NCBI GenBank assembly: GCA_946405185.1
Contig: CAMJGH010000014.1
Location: 1-45,489, forward strand
Direction: 5' to 3'
Length of the DNA stretch: 45,489 nucleotides
Origin: an uncultured Lachnospiraceae bacterium
Lineage (GTDB): Bacteria; Bacillota; Clostridia; Lachnospirales; Lachnospiraceae
Of the stretch, positions 15,456 to 24,261 are shown piece by piece (position 1 is the stretch's first letter; every line of letters begins with the position of its first letter). The position numbers were made by a program, and so were the translations under genes. The notes below the pieces were generated by a model that saw nothing but the letters and a program-made list of their open reading frames with translations, was not told where the DNA came from and ran no database searches.

Positions 15456-15992
15456 TTAAGCCCCGATGATGGTCGTATCCGGCCGCACCATCTTCACGGC
15501 CGCCAGCACCTCGTCTTTATGCGCGATCGGAACGGCCAGGATATACCCCTTCTGGTCATTCGGGAGTGCGCAGACCGACTCCGCAAAGCAGCGCACAAAT
15601 GCCACGTTCTCCCACGGCAGCGTCTGCCCCTCGCTGCCGTCCCGGGCTAACGTCAGGCCGGTCTCATCGACCGTCAGGACGGACGAACGCGGATCCGACG
15701 TGATGGCCTTGGCCATGCCGTTTAAGCGGAAGTAGAGCCGCAGGCTGATGGCGATGATGAGGACCATCAGCACTATGGCGATGATGGTCAGCGCCTCGGC
15801 GCCCCACAGGATGGCCATCCCGCCCATCAGCAGGAACAATACCGCGCCGATGGCGATGTAGGTCTTCAGTTCCCCCAGCGAATTCTTCAGCTTCGCCTGC
15901 GGGTTTTTCACCAGCCCCTTGTTCTGGTAAAACACGTTGACGATCTCGTTCGCGAACTGATCGCTCTTTTTCTCATTGATCGTGATCTGCAT
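15456..15992 (-). CDS. Small membrane protein, YcxB-like domain
   Basis: 178 residues with AAGGGGG ahead of the ATG at 15992. Residues about 45-62 and 66-86 are two adjacent hydrophobic segments, and the C-terminal half (LTVDETGLTLARDGSEGQ, then TLPWENVAFVRCF) resembles the YcxB-like cytoplasmic domain, a small beta-rich fold of unknown role. It is the last gene of the dagK-rpoD-queH operon, 12 bases after queH. Function unknown. Confidence 0.7.
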   Translation of the reverse strand: MQITINEKKSDQFANEIVNVFYQNKGLVKNPQAKLKNSLGELKTYIAIGAVLFLLMGGMAILWGAEALTIIAIVLMVLIIAISLRLYFRLNGMAKAITSDPRSSVLTVDETGLTLARDGSEGQTLPWENVAFVRCFAESVCALPNDQKGYILAVPIAHKDEVLAAVKMVRPDTTIIGA

Positions 15993-16004
15993 GATACCCC
16001 CTTG

Positions 16005-16625
16005 TCACTCCCGCTCCCGGTCCCTCCGGGAAAACACGCACCCGCAGTAATCCTGCCGGTAGAGCCCGAATTCCCTGGACCGCTCGATGGAGTGTTTGTA
16101 CCCGTCTTTTTTCTTGAAATCCGACGGCAGCCACTTCACCCCTGCCGCCTGCGCCTCTTCCTCCCCGATGGCGTTTAAGAGCGCCGCGTTCTTCAAGGGG
16201 GAAAGCGTCAGCGTGGTGGTCAGGTACTCAAACCCGTGTTCCGCCGCGTACCGGGCCGATGCCCTAAGCCGCTCCCGGAAGCACACCGCGCAGCGCGCGC
16301 CGCCCTCCGGCTCCTCTTCCAGCCCCGCCACGGCCGAAAGCCACGCATCCGGCTCGTACGGGCCTTCCGCGTAGGAAGCCACACGCCCGTCCGGCCCCGG
16401 CATGAGCGGCAGCAGTCGGCGCAGTTCCTCGGCGCGCAGGCGGTACTCCGCCTCTTCCGTGATGTTCGGGTTCAGGTAGAAGACCGTCACGTCGAAGGCC
16501 GGCAGCACCCGGTCCAGGCACCCGGAGGTGCAGGGCGCGCAGCAGGCATGCAGAAGCAGGCGCGGAGGGGTACTCCGCGCCTGCAGGGTGGCTATCTCGT
16601 TTTCCATGGAGAGGTTGTAGTTCAT
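16005..16625 (-). CDS. queH: Epoxyqueuosine reductase QueH
   Basis: 206 residues from the ATG at 16625, whose first bases overlap the rpoD stop (TGATG). QueH (DUF208) converts epoxyqueuosine to queuosine in tRNA; it replaces QueG in many anaerobes. Expected cysteines are all present: HACCAPC (Cys28, Cys29, Cys32), the CAVCFRERL pair, and YCGCVFS near the C-terminus, which ligate an Fe-S cluster and a second metal in the family. Other lineage-typical blocks such as FYLNPNI and DFKKKDGYKHSI are intact. Translational coupling to the primary sigma factor gene is unusual. Confidence 0.95.
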   Translation of the reverse strand: MNYNLSMENEIATLQARSTPPRLLLHACCAPCTSGCLDRVLPAFDVTVFYLNPNITEEAEYRLRAEELRRLLPLMPGPDGRVASYAEGPYEPDAWLSAVAGLEEEPEGGARCAVCFRERLRASARYAAEHGFEYLTTTLTLSPLKNAALLNAIGEEEAQAAGVKWLPSDFKKKDGYKHSIERSREFGLYRQDYCGCVFSRRDRERE

Positions 16626-17761
16626 CACAGATAATCTTTGATGCGCTTGCTGCGCACGGGATTGCGGAGCTTGCGCAGCGCCTTGGCTTCGATCTGGCGG
16701 ATGCGCTCACGCGTGACGTTGAACTCTTTGCCCACTTCCTCGAGCGTGCGCGGATGGCCGTCTTCCAGGCCGAAGCGCAGGACGATGACCTGGCGCTCGC
16801 GCTCCTTGAGGTCTTTTAAGAGCTCATCGATCTGCTCTTTCAGCATGACCGCCTCGACGTTGCCCTCCGGGGTGACCGTGGTGGAATCCGCCACGAAATC
16901 GCCCAGGTTGGAATCGTCCTCCTCACCGATGGGGGTTTCCAGCGAAGCGGGCTCACGGGCGATCTGCATGATCTCCATGACCTTCTCCTCGCTCATGCCC
17001 ATGGCTTCGGCCAGTTCGGACACGGACGGCTCATAGCCCAGCTCCAGCGTCAGCTTGCGCTGCGTCTTGCTCATCTTGTTGATGGTCTCGACCATGTGCA
17101 CCGGCACGCGGATGGTGCGGGCCTGGTCGGCCAGCGCGCGGGTGACGGACTGGCGGATCCACCACGTGGCATAGGTGGACAGTTTGTAGCCCTTCGTGTA
17201 GTCAAACTTCTCCACGCCCTTGATCAGGCCGAGGTTGCCTTCCTGCACCAGATCCAGGAAGCTCATGCCGCGGCCCGTGTAGCGCTTGGCGATGCTGACG
17301 ACCAGGCGGAGGTTCGCCTCGATGAGGCGGTCCTTGGCGGCGGCGTCACCCTCGCTCTTGCGCTTGGCCAGATCCGCTTCCTCTTCGGGCGTGAGCAGTG
17401 CCACGGTGCCGATCTCCTTCAGGTACATGCGCACGGGATCCTCCGTGCCCACGCCGTCCAGCAGGTCGATGGAATCCAGATCCAGTTCTTCTTCCGCTTC
17501 GTCGTCCTCGGGGAAGTCCTCCAGCAGGTCGTCCTTCTCGGGGATCAGATCGTCCGTCAGGTCCGGCTCCACGTCCTTGGGCGTCAGTTCCACCGCGATC
17601 TTCTGGTCATCCAGGTAATTCACGATGGCATCCCACTGCTCGGAGTCGGGGTTGATCCCCTCAAAGTGCGCCGTGATGTCACTGGGACTCAGCGTGTCCT
17701 TCTGGCTTCTGGCCAGTGTCACCAGGGCCTGCAGCTTCTCCTCAAACTCTTCTCTTTCCAT
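16625..17761 (-). CDS. rpoD: Primary (housekeeping) RNA polymerase sigma factor
   Basis: 378 residues. Region 1.1 is at about 1-60, then a very acidic stretch ([17 protein letters not shown]), region 1.2 ([11 protein letters not shown]), region 2 with [21 protein letters not shown] and YATWWIRQ (-10 recognition), region 3, and region 4 with [29 protein letters not shown] (-35 recognition; shown in blocks around TLEEVG and [11 protein letters not shown]). All regions are intact, as in RpoD/SigA. The start is preceded by AAGGGAGG. In most Bacillota rpoD follows dnaG; here the gene upstream is a lipid kinase, 27 bases away. The promoters in this window match the sequences this factor recognises. 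Confidence 0.95.
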   Translation of the reverse strand: MEREEFEEKLQALVTLARSQKDTLSPSDITAHFEGINPDSEQWDAIVNYLDDQKIAVELTPKDVEPDLTDDLIPEKDDLLEDFPEDDEAEEELDLDSIDLLDGVGTEDPVRMYLKEIGTVALLTPEEEADLAKRKSEGDAAAKDRLIEANLRLVVSIAKRYTGRGMSFLDLVQEGNLGLIKGVEKFDYTKGYKLSTYATWWIRQSVTRALADQARTIRVPVHMVETINKMSKTQRKLTLELGYEPSVSELAEAMGMSEEKVMEIMQIAREPASLETPIGEEDDSNLGDFVADSTTVTPEGNVEAVMLKEQIDELLKDLKERERQVIVLRFGLEDGHPRTLEEVGKEFNVTRERIRQIEAKALRKLRNPVRSKRIKDYL

Positions 17762-17788
17762 GCATCCTCCCTTCTTCCGGCACAGTCC

Positions 17789-18691
17789 TTACGCTTCCGG
17801 AACCACGATGGACAGTGCCTTCGGGACCGTTTCGATGACCGCTTCCTGCCTGGCCCCTCCGAACTCGCCGTCTAACACCCATTTGATCTCGTCCGGGAAC
17901 GAAAACCGTATGCGGTTTGCCTGAAAGGTGTAGAAATTCGGGTCATCCGCGAGGTTGCGCGTCAGGAGCGCACCCACGATCGCGGGGTAATCTACCAGAG
18001 GCAGCACCGGCTTGCGCACCAGCGTCACCTCAAAAATACCGTCGTCCAGACCGACATCCTTGCCGGCCAGGTCATGCATCCCGCCGACGCTCCTGGCATT
18101 GCTCACCATGCCGAAGAGGATGTCGTCCTCCAGCGTGATGCCGTCGTACTCCGCCTTCACGTGAATGGGGCGGATGCCGCCGATGCTCTTGGCGCCTTCG
18201 AGCACGTAGGCGGAGTAGCCCAGGAGGTTCTTCTCCTGCTGCGGGGTTTCGTACGTGACCGCCGTGAAAGCGCCGAAGCCGGCCACGTAGGTAAAGAAGC
18301 GCTCCTCAAACCGGCCCAGATCCATGCGGAAGATGTGGTCGCCGGCGGCGATCTTCGCCGCCGGCACGGGATCCCCCGGGATCTTCAGGCTGTAGGCCAC
18401 ATCGTTGGCGGAACCGGACGGGAGGTACCCCAGTACCGGCCGCTCCTCTTCGGTAAACGACATGAGGCCGGTGATCGCTTCGTTTAAGGTGCCGTCACCG
18501 CCGCTCACGACGATGCGGTCCACCTTCCGGCCGTATTCCCTCACCAGGTCCGTGACGTGCCCGCGGTAGGCGGTGGGAAAGACCGTCAGCTCATAGCCGG
18601 CGGCCGAAAAGATCTGCAGCACCTCCATGAGGTGCGCGCGGATCTGCTGTTTTCCCGACACGGGATTGATGATGACGAGCATTTTCTTCAT
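17789..18691 (-). CDS. Diacylglycerol kinase-family lipid kinase (DagK/YegS type)
   Basis: 300 residues. The nucleotide-binding signature VVSGGDGTLNEAI is at about 63-75 and the substrate/metal region GYLPSGSANDVA follows; the C-terminal half is the beta-sandwich of the family with GKDVGLDDGIFEV. Phosphorylates diacylglycerol or a related lipid at the inner membrane face, recycling diacylglycerol released by lipoteichoic-acid synthesis in Gram-positive bacteria. CGGAG precedes the ATG at 18691. First gene of the operon dagK-rpoD-queH-ycxB-like. Immediately upstream is a repeat-like palindrome (18716-18765). Confidence 0.93.
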   Translation of the reverse strand: MKKMLVIINPVSGKQQIRAHLMEVLQIFSAAGYELTVFPTAYRGHVTDLVREYGRKVDRIVVSGGDGTLNEAITGLMSFTEEERPVLGYLPSGSANDVAYSLKIPGDPVPAAKIAAGDHIFRMDLGRFEERFFTYVAGFGAFTAVTYETPQQEKNLLGYSAYVLEGAKSIGGIRPIHVKAEYDGITLEDDILFGMVSNARSVGGMHDLAGKDVGLDDGIFEVTLVRKPVLPLVDYPAIVGALLTRNLADDPNFYTFQANRIRFSFPDEIKWVLDGEFGGARQEAVIETVPKALSIVVPEA

Positions 18692-18715
18692 GTATCTGAC
18701 TCCGTGACTTAATGG

Positions 18716-18765
18716 GGGATCCTTCGGCTGCGCATCCTGCGGATGCTGCGCTCAGGATGACATCC
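18716..18765. repeat. Palindromic element of the TCATCCTGAGC...GAAGGATC type
   Basis: On the minus strand it reads GTCATCCTGAGCGCAGC, then GCATCC-GCA-GGATGC, then GCGCAGCCGAAGGATCC. The outer ends (GGATC/GTCATCC-type) and the inner GCATCC/GGATGC both pair. I know short elements of this sort as recurrent intergenic repeats in many bacteria. Only one copy is in the window. It lies between the KDG-kinase terminator and the dagK start. Confidence 0.55.
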
Positions 18766-18782
18766 CCGGATAACGGGAAAGA

Positions 18783-18807
18783 AGAGGGTGCTCTTTCAGC
18801 ACCCTCT
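18783..18807. terminator. Terminator of the KDG kinase gene
   Basis: Perfect 10-base arms AGAGGGTGCT / AGCACCCTCT around five bases. The minus strand continues TTCTTTCC, a moderate T-run; the plus strand continues TTCC. About 33 bases after the kinase stop. Confidence 0.75.
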
Positions 18808-18840
18808 TTCCTGCTTTCCTTATGCGTTTCGCGGGTGAGA

Positions 18841-19872
18841 TTACCGCTGCACGCGCCCGGAGGCATCGCCGCCGGCCAGGGTCTCGACTTCCTTGCGGGT
18901 CACGCAGTTGAAGTCGCCCGGGATGGTGTGCTTCAGCGCGGAAGCCGCCACCGCAAACTCCAGAGCCGCCTTCATGTCCTTGCCGTCCAGGAGGCCGCAG
19001 ATCAGGCCGCCCGCGAAGGAGTCGCCACCGCCCACGCGGTCAACGATCGGGGTGATGGAGTACTTCTTGCTGTGGTAGAACTCGCGGGTGGCACCGTCCA
19101 TGATGCAGGCGGACCAGCCGTTGTTGGAAGCGGAATAGCTCTCGCGCAGGGAACTGATGATGTACTTGAAACCGAACTTGTCGGCCATCTGGTTGAAGAT
19201 GTCGACATAGCCGGCCAGCTCCAGTTCGCCGCTGGTGACGTCGGTGTTGCCCGGCTTGAAGCCCAGCACCTTCTCGGCGTCTTCTTCGTTGCCGATGCAG
19301 ACGTCAACGTACTTCATGAGGTTGGTCATGACGCGCTGCGCCTTCTCGGAGGACCACAGTTTCTTGCGGAAGTTCAGGTCCACGGAGACGGTCACGCCGT
19401 GAGCCTTGGCGGCCTTTAAGGCGGCCTCGGTCAGGACGATGGCGGAATCCGACACGGCCGGGGTGATGCCGGTGAAGTGGAACCAGTCGGCATCCTTGAA
19501 GATCTCGTCGAAATCGAACTCGTCCGGGGTAGCCGTGGAGATGGAGCTGTGAGCACGGTCATACACGACGTTGGAGGCACGCATGGCGGAACCGCTCTCC
19601 AGGTAGTAGATGCCCAGTCTCTCACCGCTGCGGGCGATGAACTTGGTGCCGACGTTGTACTTGCGCAGAGCCGCGACAGCGCACTCACCGATGGGGTTGT
19701 CCGGAACCGCCGTGACAAAGTTGACTTCATGGCCATAGTTGGCCAGAGAGACCGCCACGTTGGCTTCGCCGCCGCCGTAGTTGACGTCGAACTCATCAGC
19801 CTGAATGAACTTCTCGAAGTTAGGGGTGGACAGACGAAGCATGATCTCACCCATGGTAACTACTTTTGCCAT
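18841..19872 (-). CDS. kdgK: PfkB-family sugar kinase, probably 2-keto-3-deoxygluconate kinase
   Basis: 343 residues from the ATG at 19872 (AAAGGAGA upstream; the frame extends further but without support). The N-terminal GEIMLRLS, the GGGEANVAVSLA motif, the VSVDLNFRKKLW strand and the GGGDSFAGGLICGL anion-hole/catalytic-Asp motif are all in place. The VSVDLNFR pattern and neighbours (altronate dehydratase, uronate isomerase) point to KDG as substrate, giving KDPG in the cytoplasm. A KDPG aldolase is not visible in this window. Own promoter (19940-19969) and terminator. Confidence 0.85.
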   Translation of the reverse strand: MAKVVTMGEIMLRLSTPNFEKFIQADEFDVNYGGGEANVAVSLANYGHEVNFVTAVPDNPIGECAVAALRKYNVGTKFIARSGERLGIYYLESGSAMRASNVVYDRAHSSISTATPDEFDFDEIFKDADWFHFTGITPAVSDSAIVLTEAALKAAKAHGVTVSVDLNFRKKLWSSEKAQRVMTNLMKYVDVCIGNEEDAEKVLGFKPGNTDVTSGELELAGYVDIFNQMADKFGFKYIISSLRESYSASNNGWSACIMDGATREFYHSKKYSITPIVDRVGGGDSFAGGLICGLLDGKDMKAALEFAVAASALKHTIPGDFNCVTRKEVETLAGGDASGRVQR

Positions 19873-19939
19873 TGGAACCATCTCCTTTACGTGTGTGTAG
19901 ATTAAGCAAAAACCACGAAACCATACAACTACAACATAA

Positions 19940-19969
19940 TATATACACACAAAAGTCCCGTTTTGTCAA
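19940..19969 (-). promoter_or_regulatory. Promoter of the KDG kinase gene
   Basis: Minus strand: -35 TTGACA (19969-19964), 18-base spacer, -10 TATATA (19945-19940). It begins 15 bases after the altronate dehydratase stop, so the kinase can be expressed separately. Confidence 0.75.
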
Positions 19970-19983
19970 GGACTTCGTGCACT

Positions 19984-21465
19984 TTACAGCGTGACGCCCT
20001 GCTTGAAGATGGCGAAATCGTGATAGCCCTCTTCCTCGGCGCGGACGTACTTTCCGGAGGCCACCTCAAGCACCAGGTCAAAGAGCTTCTGCCCCAGCTG
20101 GACCGGGTCGCCTTCGTCCACCATGGTGCCGGCGTTGAAATCGATCCAGCCGTGCTTGAAGCCCGCCAGGCGCTTGTTGGAGGCGATCTTCACCGTGGGC
20201 ACGGGCGAGGCGAACGGCGTGCCGCGGCCGGTGGTGAACAGCACGATCTGCGCGCCCGCGGCGGCCAGGGCCGTGGAGGCCACGATGTCGTTGCCCGGCG
20301 CGGACAGGAGGTTCAGGCCCTTCTCCGTCACCTGCTGCGAGTAGGCCAGCACATCCACCACCGGGGCGGAGCCGGACTTCTGCGTGCAGCCGAGCGACTT
20401 GTCCTCCAGCGTGGTGATGCCGCCGTTCTTGTTGCCCGGCGACGGGTTCTCGTAGATGACGGCGTTGTGGCTGGTGAAGTAATCCTTGAAGTCGTTGATG
20501 AGCTTCACGGTCTTCTCGAACGTAGCTTCATCCTTTGCGCGGTCCATCAGGAGCGTTTCGGCGCCGAACATCTCCGGCACTTCCGTGAGGATGGTGGTAC
20601 CGCCCTTGCTGACCAGAAGATCTGAGAACGCACCCACGGTGGGGTTGGCGGTGATGCCGGACAGGCCGTCCGATCCGCCGCACTTTAAGCCCACGATCAG
20701 TTCCGAGGCGTCGATGGGCTCGCGCTCGTCTTTGGCGGCGATGGCGGCCAGCTCCGCCAGCACCTTCTCGCCTTCGGCCAGCTCATCCTCATAGTCCTGG
20801 CAGACCAGGAAGCGCACGCGCTCCTCGTCCCACTCGCCGATGTAGGGCTGCAGCACCGGGATGTTGGAGTTCTCGCACCCCAGGCCCAGCACCAGCACGG
20901 CGCCGGCGTTCGGGTGGCGGATCAGGTCCGCCAGGATGCGGCGGGTGTTCTCCTGGTCATCGTCCATCTGGGAACATCCGTAGTTGTGCGTGAAGGCCAC
21001 GATGGCGTCGATGCTGCCGGCCTTATACTTCTGCGCGCGCTTTTCCAGCTCTCTGGCGACCGAGTTGACGCAGCCGACGGTGGGGATGATCCACACTTCG
21101 TTGCGCACGCCGGCCCTGCCGTTCTTGCGGCGGTAGCCCATAAATGTGGCTTTTTCGGTGGGTTTCACCACCGGATGGACAGGATGGTAGGTGTAATCCA
21201 GCACCTCGCCGAGGCCGGTCTTCACGTTGTGCACGTGCACCCACTGCCCGGCAGTGATATCTTCCTTGGCGCGGCCGATGGGGAACCCGTACTTGACGAC
21301 GGCTTCACCGGCAGCGATGTCCTTGAGCGCAAACTTGTGCCCCTGCGGGATGTCCTGCGTCAGCGTGACGCTCCCCGCCGGCACCACGGCGGTCAGACCG
21401 GCCGAAAGCGGCTGCAGCGCCACCGCCACGTTGTCCTGGGAATGGATCTGAATGTACTCCTGCAT
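19984..21465 (-). CDS. uxaA: Altronate dehydratase
   Basis: 493 residues, full-length with the N-terminal SAF domain (about 1-95) joined to the catalytic part that begins GYRRKNGRAGVRNEVWIIPTVGC. Conserved blocks HNYGCSQ, GLKCGGSDGLSGITANP, and GTPFASPVPTVKIASN are present. This iron-dependent dehydratase turns D-altronate into 2-keto-3-deoxygluconate, the step before KDG kinase. GAGGAGG precedes the ATG. The UxaB tagaturonate reductase needed between uronate isomerase and this enzyme is not in the window. Divergent from the LacI regulator, whose palindromic operator lies 175 bases away. Confidence 0.95.
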   Translation of the reverse strand: MQEYIQIHSQDNVAVALQPLSAGLTAVVPAGSVTLTQDIPQGHKFALKDIAAGEAVVKYGFPIGRAKEDITAGQWVHVHNVKTGLGEVLDYTYHPVHPVVKPTEKATFMGYRRKNGRAGVRNEVWIIPTVGCVNSVARELEKRAQKYKAGSIDAIVAFTHNYGCSQMDDDQENTRRILADLIRHPNAGAVLVLGLGCENSNIPVLQPYIGEWDEERVRFLVCQDYEDELAEGEKVLAELAAIAAKDEREPIDASELIVGLKCGGSDGLSGITANPTVGAFSDLLVSKGGTTILTEVPEMFGAETLLMDRAKDEATFEKTVKLINDFKDYFTSHNAVIYENPSPGNKNGGITTLEDKSLGCTQKSGSAPVVDVLAYSQQVTEKGLNLLSAPGNDIVASTALAAAGAQIVLFTTGRGTPFASPVPTVKIASNKRLAGFKHGWIDFNAGTMVDEGDPVQLGQKLFDLVLEVASGKYVRAEEEGYHDFAIFKQGVTL

Positions 21466-21496
21466 AACGCCTCCTCACAAATCCGGATGATGGTAC

Positions 21497-21517
21497 CCGC
21501 CGGACGGTCTCCGGCGG
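21497..21517 (-). promoter_or_regulatory. Leader hairpin of uxaA
   Basis: Eight-base arms CCGCCGGA / TCCGGCGG around five bases, about 30 bases before the start codon. No T-run. Confidence 0.4.
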
Positions 21518-21529
21518 CAGTCACCCGTT

Positions 21530-21557
21530 ATTGTATCATAAGAAAGGCAAAAAGCAA
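21530..21557 (-). promoter_or_regulatory. Promoter of uxaA
   Basis: Minus strand: -35 TTGCTT (21557-21552), 16-base spacer, -10 TACAAT (21535-21530). Confidence 0.65.
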
Positions 21558-21603
21558 CCGCGCCCGGGGTGCTCTCTCCCCTCTTCCGGAAGCAAGAAAG
21601 CGG

Positions 21604-21632
21604 TTGAAACCGCCGCGCGTTTCCTTTATAAT
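21604..21632 (+). promoter_or_regulatory. Promoter of the LacI regulator and uxaC
   Basis: -35 TTGAAA (21604-21609), 17-base spacer, -10 TATAAT (21627-21632). Confidence 0.8.
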
Positions 21633-21639
21633 ATCAGAT

Positions 21640-21657
21640 TGTGAAAGGGCTTTCACA
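21640..21657. promoter_or_regulatory. LacI-family operator
   Basis: TGTGAAAGGGCTTTCACA has perfect 8-base arms and matches the usual LacI-family pattern (TGAAAnCGnTTTCA with GG in the centre). It covers the expected transcription start of the regulator gene, so repression would be autoregulatory. Confidence 0.8.
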
Positions 21658-21715
21658 TCCATGCCTAATCTTACATGCCCGCTTACAGGCAAACTACTCT
21701 TCAGGGAGGTGTTCC

Positions 21716-22732
21716 GTGAATATCTATGATGTCTCCCGCCAGGCCGGCGTCTCCATCGCCACCGTCTCCCGCGTGCTGAACGGAAACCCGAACGTCAGCG
21801 AGAAGACCCGCGAAAAGGTGCTCGCCGTCATCCGGGATTCGGACTACACGCCCAACATCTTTGCCCGCGGTCTGGGGCTCAACACCATGCACACCATCGG
21901 CATCATCTGCTGCGATGCCGCGGATCTGTATCTTGCCAACTGCATCTCCAGCCTGGAGCAGGGGTTCCGCGCCAGCGGGTACGACTCTCTTCTGTGCTGC
22001 ACCGGGTACTCCCTGGAAAACAAGCGCGCCTATCTGCGCTTCATCGTCTCCAAACGCGTGGATGCCGTGGTCATCGTAGGGTCCATGTTCCTGGAATCGG
22101 ATCCGAAAGACAACGAATACATCCTGGAGACCGCCAAAGACGTGCCGGTCTTCATCACCAACGGGACACTCGAGGGCGAGAACGTCTACTGTGTCCGCTC
22201 GGATGACCGCAAGGCCGTGCGCACCGTTGTCAGCGCCCTGCTGGATTCCGGCCGCAAGGCCCCGCTCTTCCTGTATCACAGCGTGAACTCCCAGTCGGCC
22301 AAGGAAAAGTTTGCCGGCTATCAGGCGGCCTGCCGCAAGCACCGCGTCAAAGCCCGCCACCTGGCCGTTCCCCGCACCAACAACAAGATGCAGGATACTG
22401 TGGACATCCTCCGGGTCCTGCACGACCAGGGCGAGGATTTCGATCTGATCATCGCCTCCGTGGACGGCCTGGCCGTCGGCGCCGCCAAGTACGCCACCCG
22501 CCATGGCATCGCCATGCCGGAGCAGCTGGCCGTGGTCGGCTACAACAATTCGTGGTTCTCCTGGTGCTCGGAGCCGGAGATCTCCACCATCGATCCGCTG
22601 GCGCAGGAGCTGTGCGCGGCCACCGTGCGCAACGTCATGATGCTGCTGTCCGGGTCGGAGCCCAAAACCCCCTATCTGCTCACACCGGCCTTTGTCGAGC
22701 GCTCCACCACCGACATCGGCCCGGTCATATAA
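21716..22732 (+). CDS. LacI-family transcriptional regulator of hexuronate genes
   Basis: 338 residues from the GTG at 21716, chosen because GGGAGG lies upstream and the helix-turn-helix begins at once: IYDVSRQAGVSIATVSRVLNG, with hinge NPNVSEKTREKVLAVI. The periplasmic-binding-like effector domain occupies about 60-338 (IGIICCDA, DAVVIVGS, ASVDGLAVGAAKYA, VGYNNSWFS). The operator at 21640-21657 overlaps its promoter. It is followed 45 bases later by uxaC on the same strand and diverges from uxaA, so control of this locus is a strong inference. The inducer is probably a uronate or derivative, not proved. Confidence 0.9.
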   Translation: MNIYDVSRQAGVSIATVSRVLNGNPNVSEKTREKVLAVIRDSDYTPNIFARGLGLNTMHTIGIICCDAADLYLANCISSLEQGFRASGYDSLLCCTGYSLENKRAYLRFIVSKRVDAVVIVGSMFLESDPKDNEYILETAKDVPVFITNGTLEGENVYCVRSDDRKAVRTVVSALLDSGRKAPLFLYHSVNSQSAKEKFAGYQAACRKHRVKARHLAVPRTNNKMQDTVDILRVLHDQGEDFDLIIASVDGLAVGAAKYATRHGIAMPEQLAVVGYNNSWFSWCSEPEISTIDPLAQELCAATVRNVMMLLSGSEPKTPYLLTPAFVERSTTDIGPVI

Positions 22733-22777
22733 CAATCACAGCCTGTCACCCAAAACTTCCCAAGGAGGAAACCAGTC

Positions 22778-24184
22778 ATGAACAAGTTTATGGACCAGGA
22801 TTTTCTGCTGTCCACCGAGACAGCCAGGCACCTTTTCCACGATTATGCGGAAAACATGCCCGTACTGGACTACCACTGCCACATCAGCCCTCAGGAGATC
22901 GCGGAAGACCGTCAGTTTGACAACATCTCCCAGGTGTGGCTGGGCGGCGACCACTACAAGTGGCGTCTGATGCGCGCCAATGGCGTGCCGGAAGCCTACA
23001 TCACCGGCGACGCCCCCGACCGCGAGAAGTTCCAGAAGTACGCCGAGACCATGGAAAAGTGCATCGGCAACCCGGTCTACATCTGGACCCACCTGGAGCT
23101 GCAGCGGTTCTTCGGCTACCACGGCGCCCTCAACTCCCGCACCGCCGAGGAAGTCTGGAACCTGTGCAACGAGAAACTCCGTGATCCGGCTTTCTCCGTC
23201 CGCAATCTCATCAGGATGAGCAACGTCACCCTCATCTGCACCACCGACGATCCGATTGATGATCTGAAGTGGCACAAGTTCATCAAGGAAGACCCCACGT
23301 TTGACGTGCAGGTGCTGCCTGCCTGGCGTCCGGACAAGACCACGAACATCGAGAAGCCCGAGTGGGTGGAGTACATCGGCAAGCTGGCCGCTGCCGCGGA
23401 CGATGAGATCCACTGCTTCGGCTGCATCAAGCGCGCCATCCGCAAGCGCCTCGAGTTCTTCGTGGCCAACGGTGCCTCCGTCTCCGATCACGGCCTGGAC
23501 TACGTGGTCTACGAGCCGGCCACCGAGGACGAAGTCAACGATATCGTGAAGCGCCGCCTGGCCGGTGAGACCCTCACCGCCAAGGAAGTGGCTCAGTACA
23601 AGACCGCCTTCATGCTGTTCCTGGGCCGCGAGTATCACCGCCTGAACTGGGTCATGCAGCTGCATTATTCCTGCCGCCGCAACAACAACTCCGCCATGTT
23701 CGCGAAGCTGGGCCCGGATACCGGCTACGATGCCGTCAGCGATTTCGGTCCGGTCGACCAGACCGCCATGTTCCTCGATGACCTGGCCTCCACCGGCGAG
23801 CTGCCGAAGACCATCCTGTACTCCTTAAACGGCGCCGACAACAACAAGCTGGTCTCCCTGATGGGCTGCTTCCAGAACGACGAAGCCATCGGCAAGATGC
23901 AGCACGGCTCCGCCTGGTGGTTCAACGACACCCTTCCGGGCATGCGCGATCAGATGACGACGCTTGCCAACGGCGGTGTGTTCGGCAACTTCATCGGCAT
24001 GCTGACCGACTCCCGCTCCTTCCTCTCCTATCCGCGCCACGAGCTGTTCCGCCGTCTGGCCTGCCAGATGATCGGCGAGTGGGTCGAGAACGGCCAGTAT
24101 CCGGACGACGAGGAAGCCCTCAAGGAGATCGTGCAGGGCATCTCCTACAACAACGCCGTGCGCTACTTCGGGTTCAACCTGTAA
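22778..24184 (+). CDS. uxaC: Uronate (glucuronate/galacturonate) isomerase
   Basis: 468 residues, the family's usual length, starting at an ATG with AAGGAGG upstream. LDYHCHISPQEIAEDR carries the metal-binding His-x-His of this amidohydrolase-superfamily enzyme, followed by FGYHGALNSRTAEEVW-type, CTTDDP and DQTAMF-type blocks, and the RRLACQMIGEWVENGQYP C-terminal region. Converts D-glucuronate to D-fructuronate and D-galacturonate to D-tagaturonate. Second gene of the LacI transcript. Ends at a bidirectional terminator shared with the convergent hydrogenase gene. Confidence 0.97.
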   Translation: MNKFMDQDFLLSTETARHLFHDYAENMPVLDYHCHISPQEIAEDRQFDNISQVWLGGDHYKWRLMRANGVPEAYITGDAPDREKFQKYAETMEKCIGNPVYIWTHLELQRFFGYHGALNSRTAEEVWNLCNEKLRDPAFSVRNLIRMSNVTLICTTDDPIDDLKWHKFIKEDPTFDVQVLPAWRPDKTTNIEKPEWVEYIGKLAAAADDEIHCFGCIKRAIRKRLEFFVANGASVSDHGLDYVVYEPATEDEVNDIVKRRLAGETLTAKEVAQYKTAFMLFLGREYHRLNWVMQLHYSCRRNNNSAMFAKLGPDTGYDAVSDFGPVDQTAMFLDDLASTGELPKTILYSLNGADNNKLVSLMGCFQNDEAIGKMQHGSAWWFNDTLPGMRDQMTTLANGGVFGNFIGMLTDSRSFLSYPRHELFRRLACQMIGEWVENGQYPDDEEALKEIVQGISYNNAVRYFGFNL

Positions 24185-24215
24185 GCTACGCATCCCGCGC
24201 TTCCAATGCATCACA

Positions 24216-24252
24216 AAAGCGCCTGACCTCCGCGGAGGCCAGGCGCTTTCTC
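24216..24252. terminator. Bidirectional terminator between uxaC and the hydrogenase gene
   Basis: GCGCCTG ... CAGGCGC with an inner CCTCC/GGAGG helix and one A-C mismatch, flanked by AAA on the left and TTT on the right. The plus strand ends GCGCTTTCTC and the minus strand GCGCTTTTGTG. Confidence 0.8.
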
Positions 24253-24261
24253 ATGCCAAAT

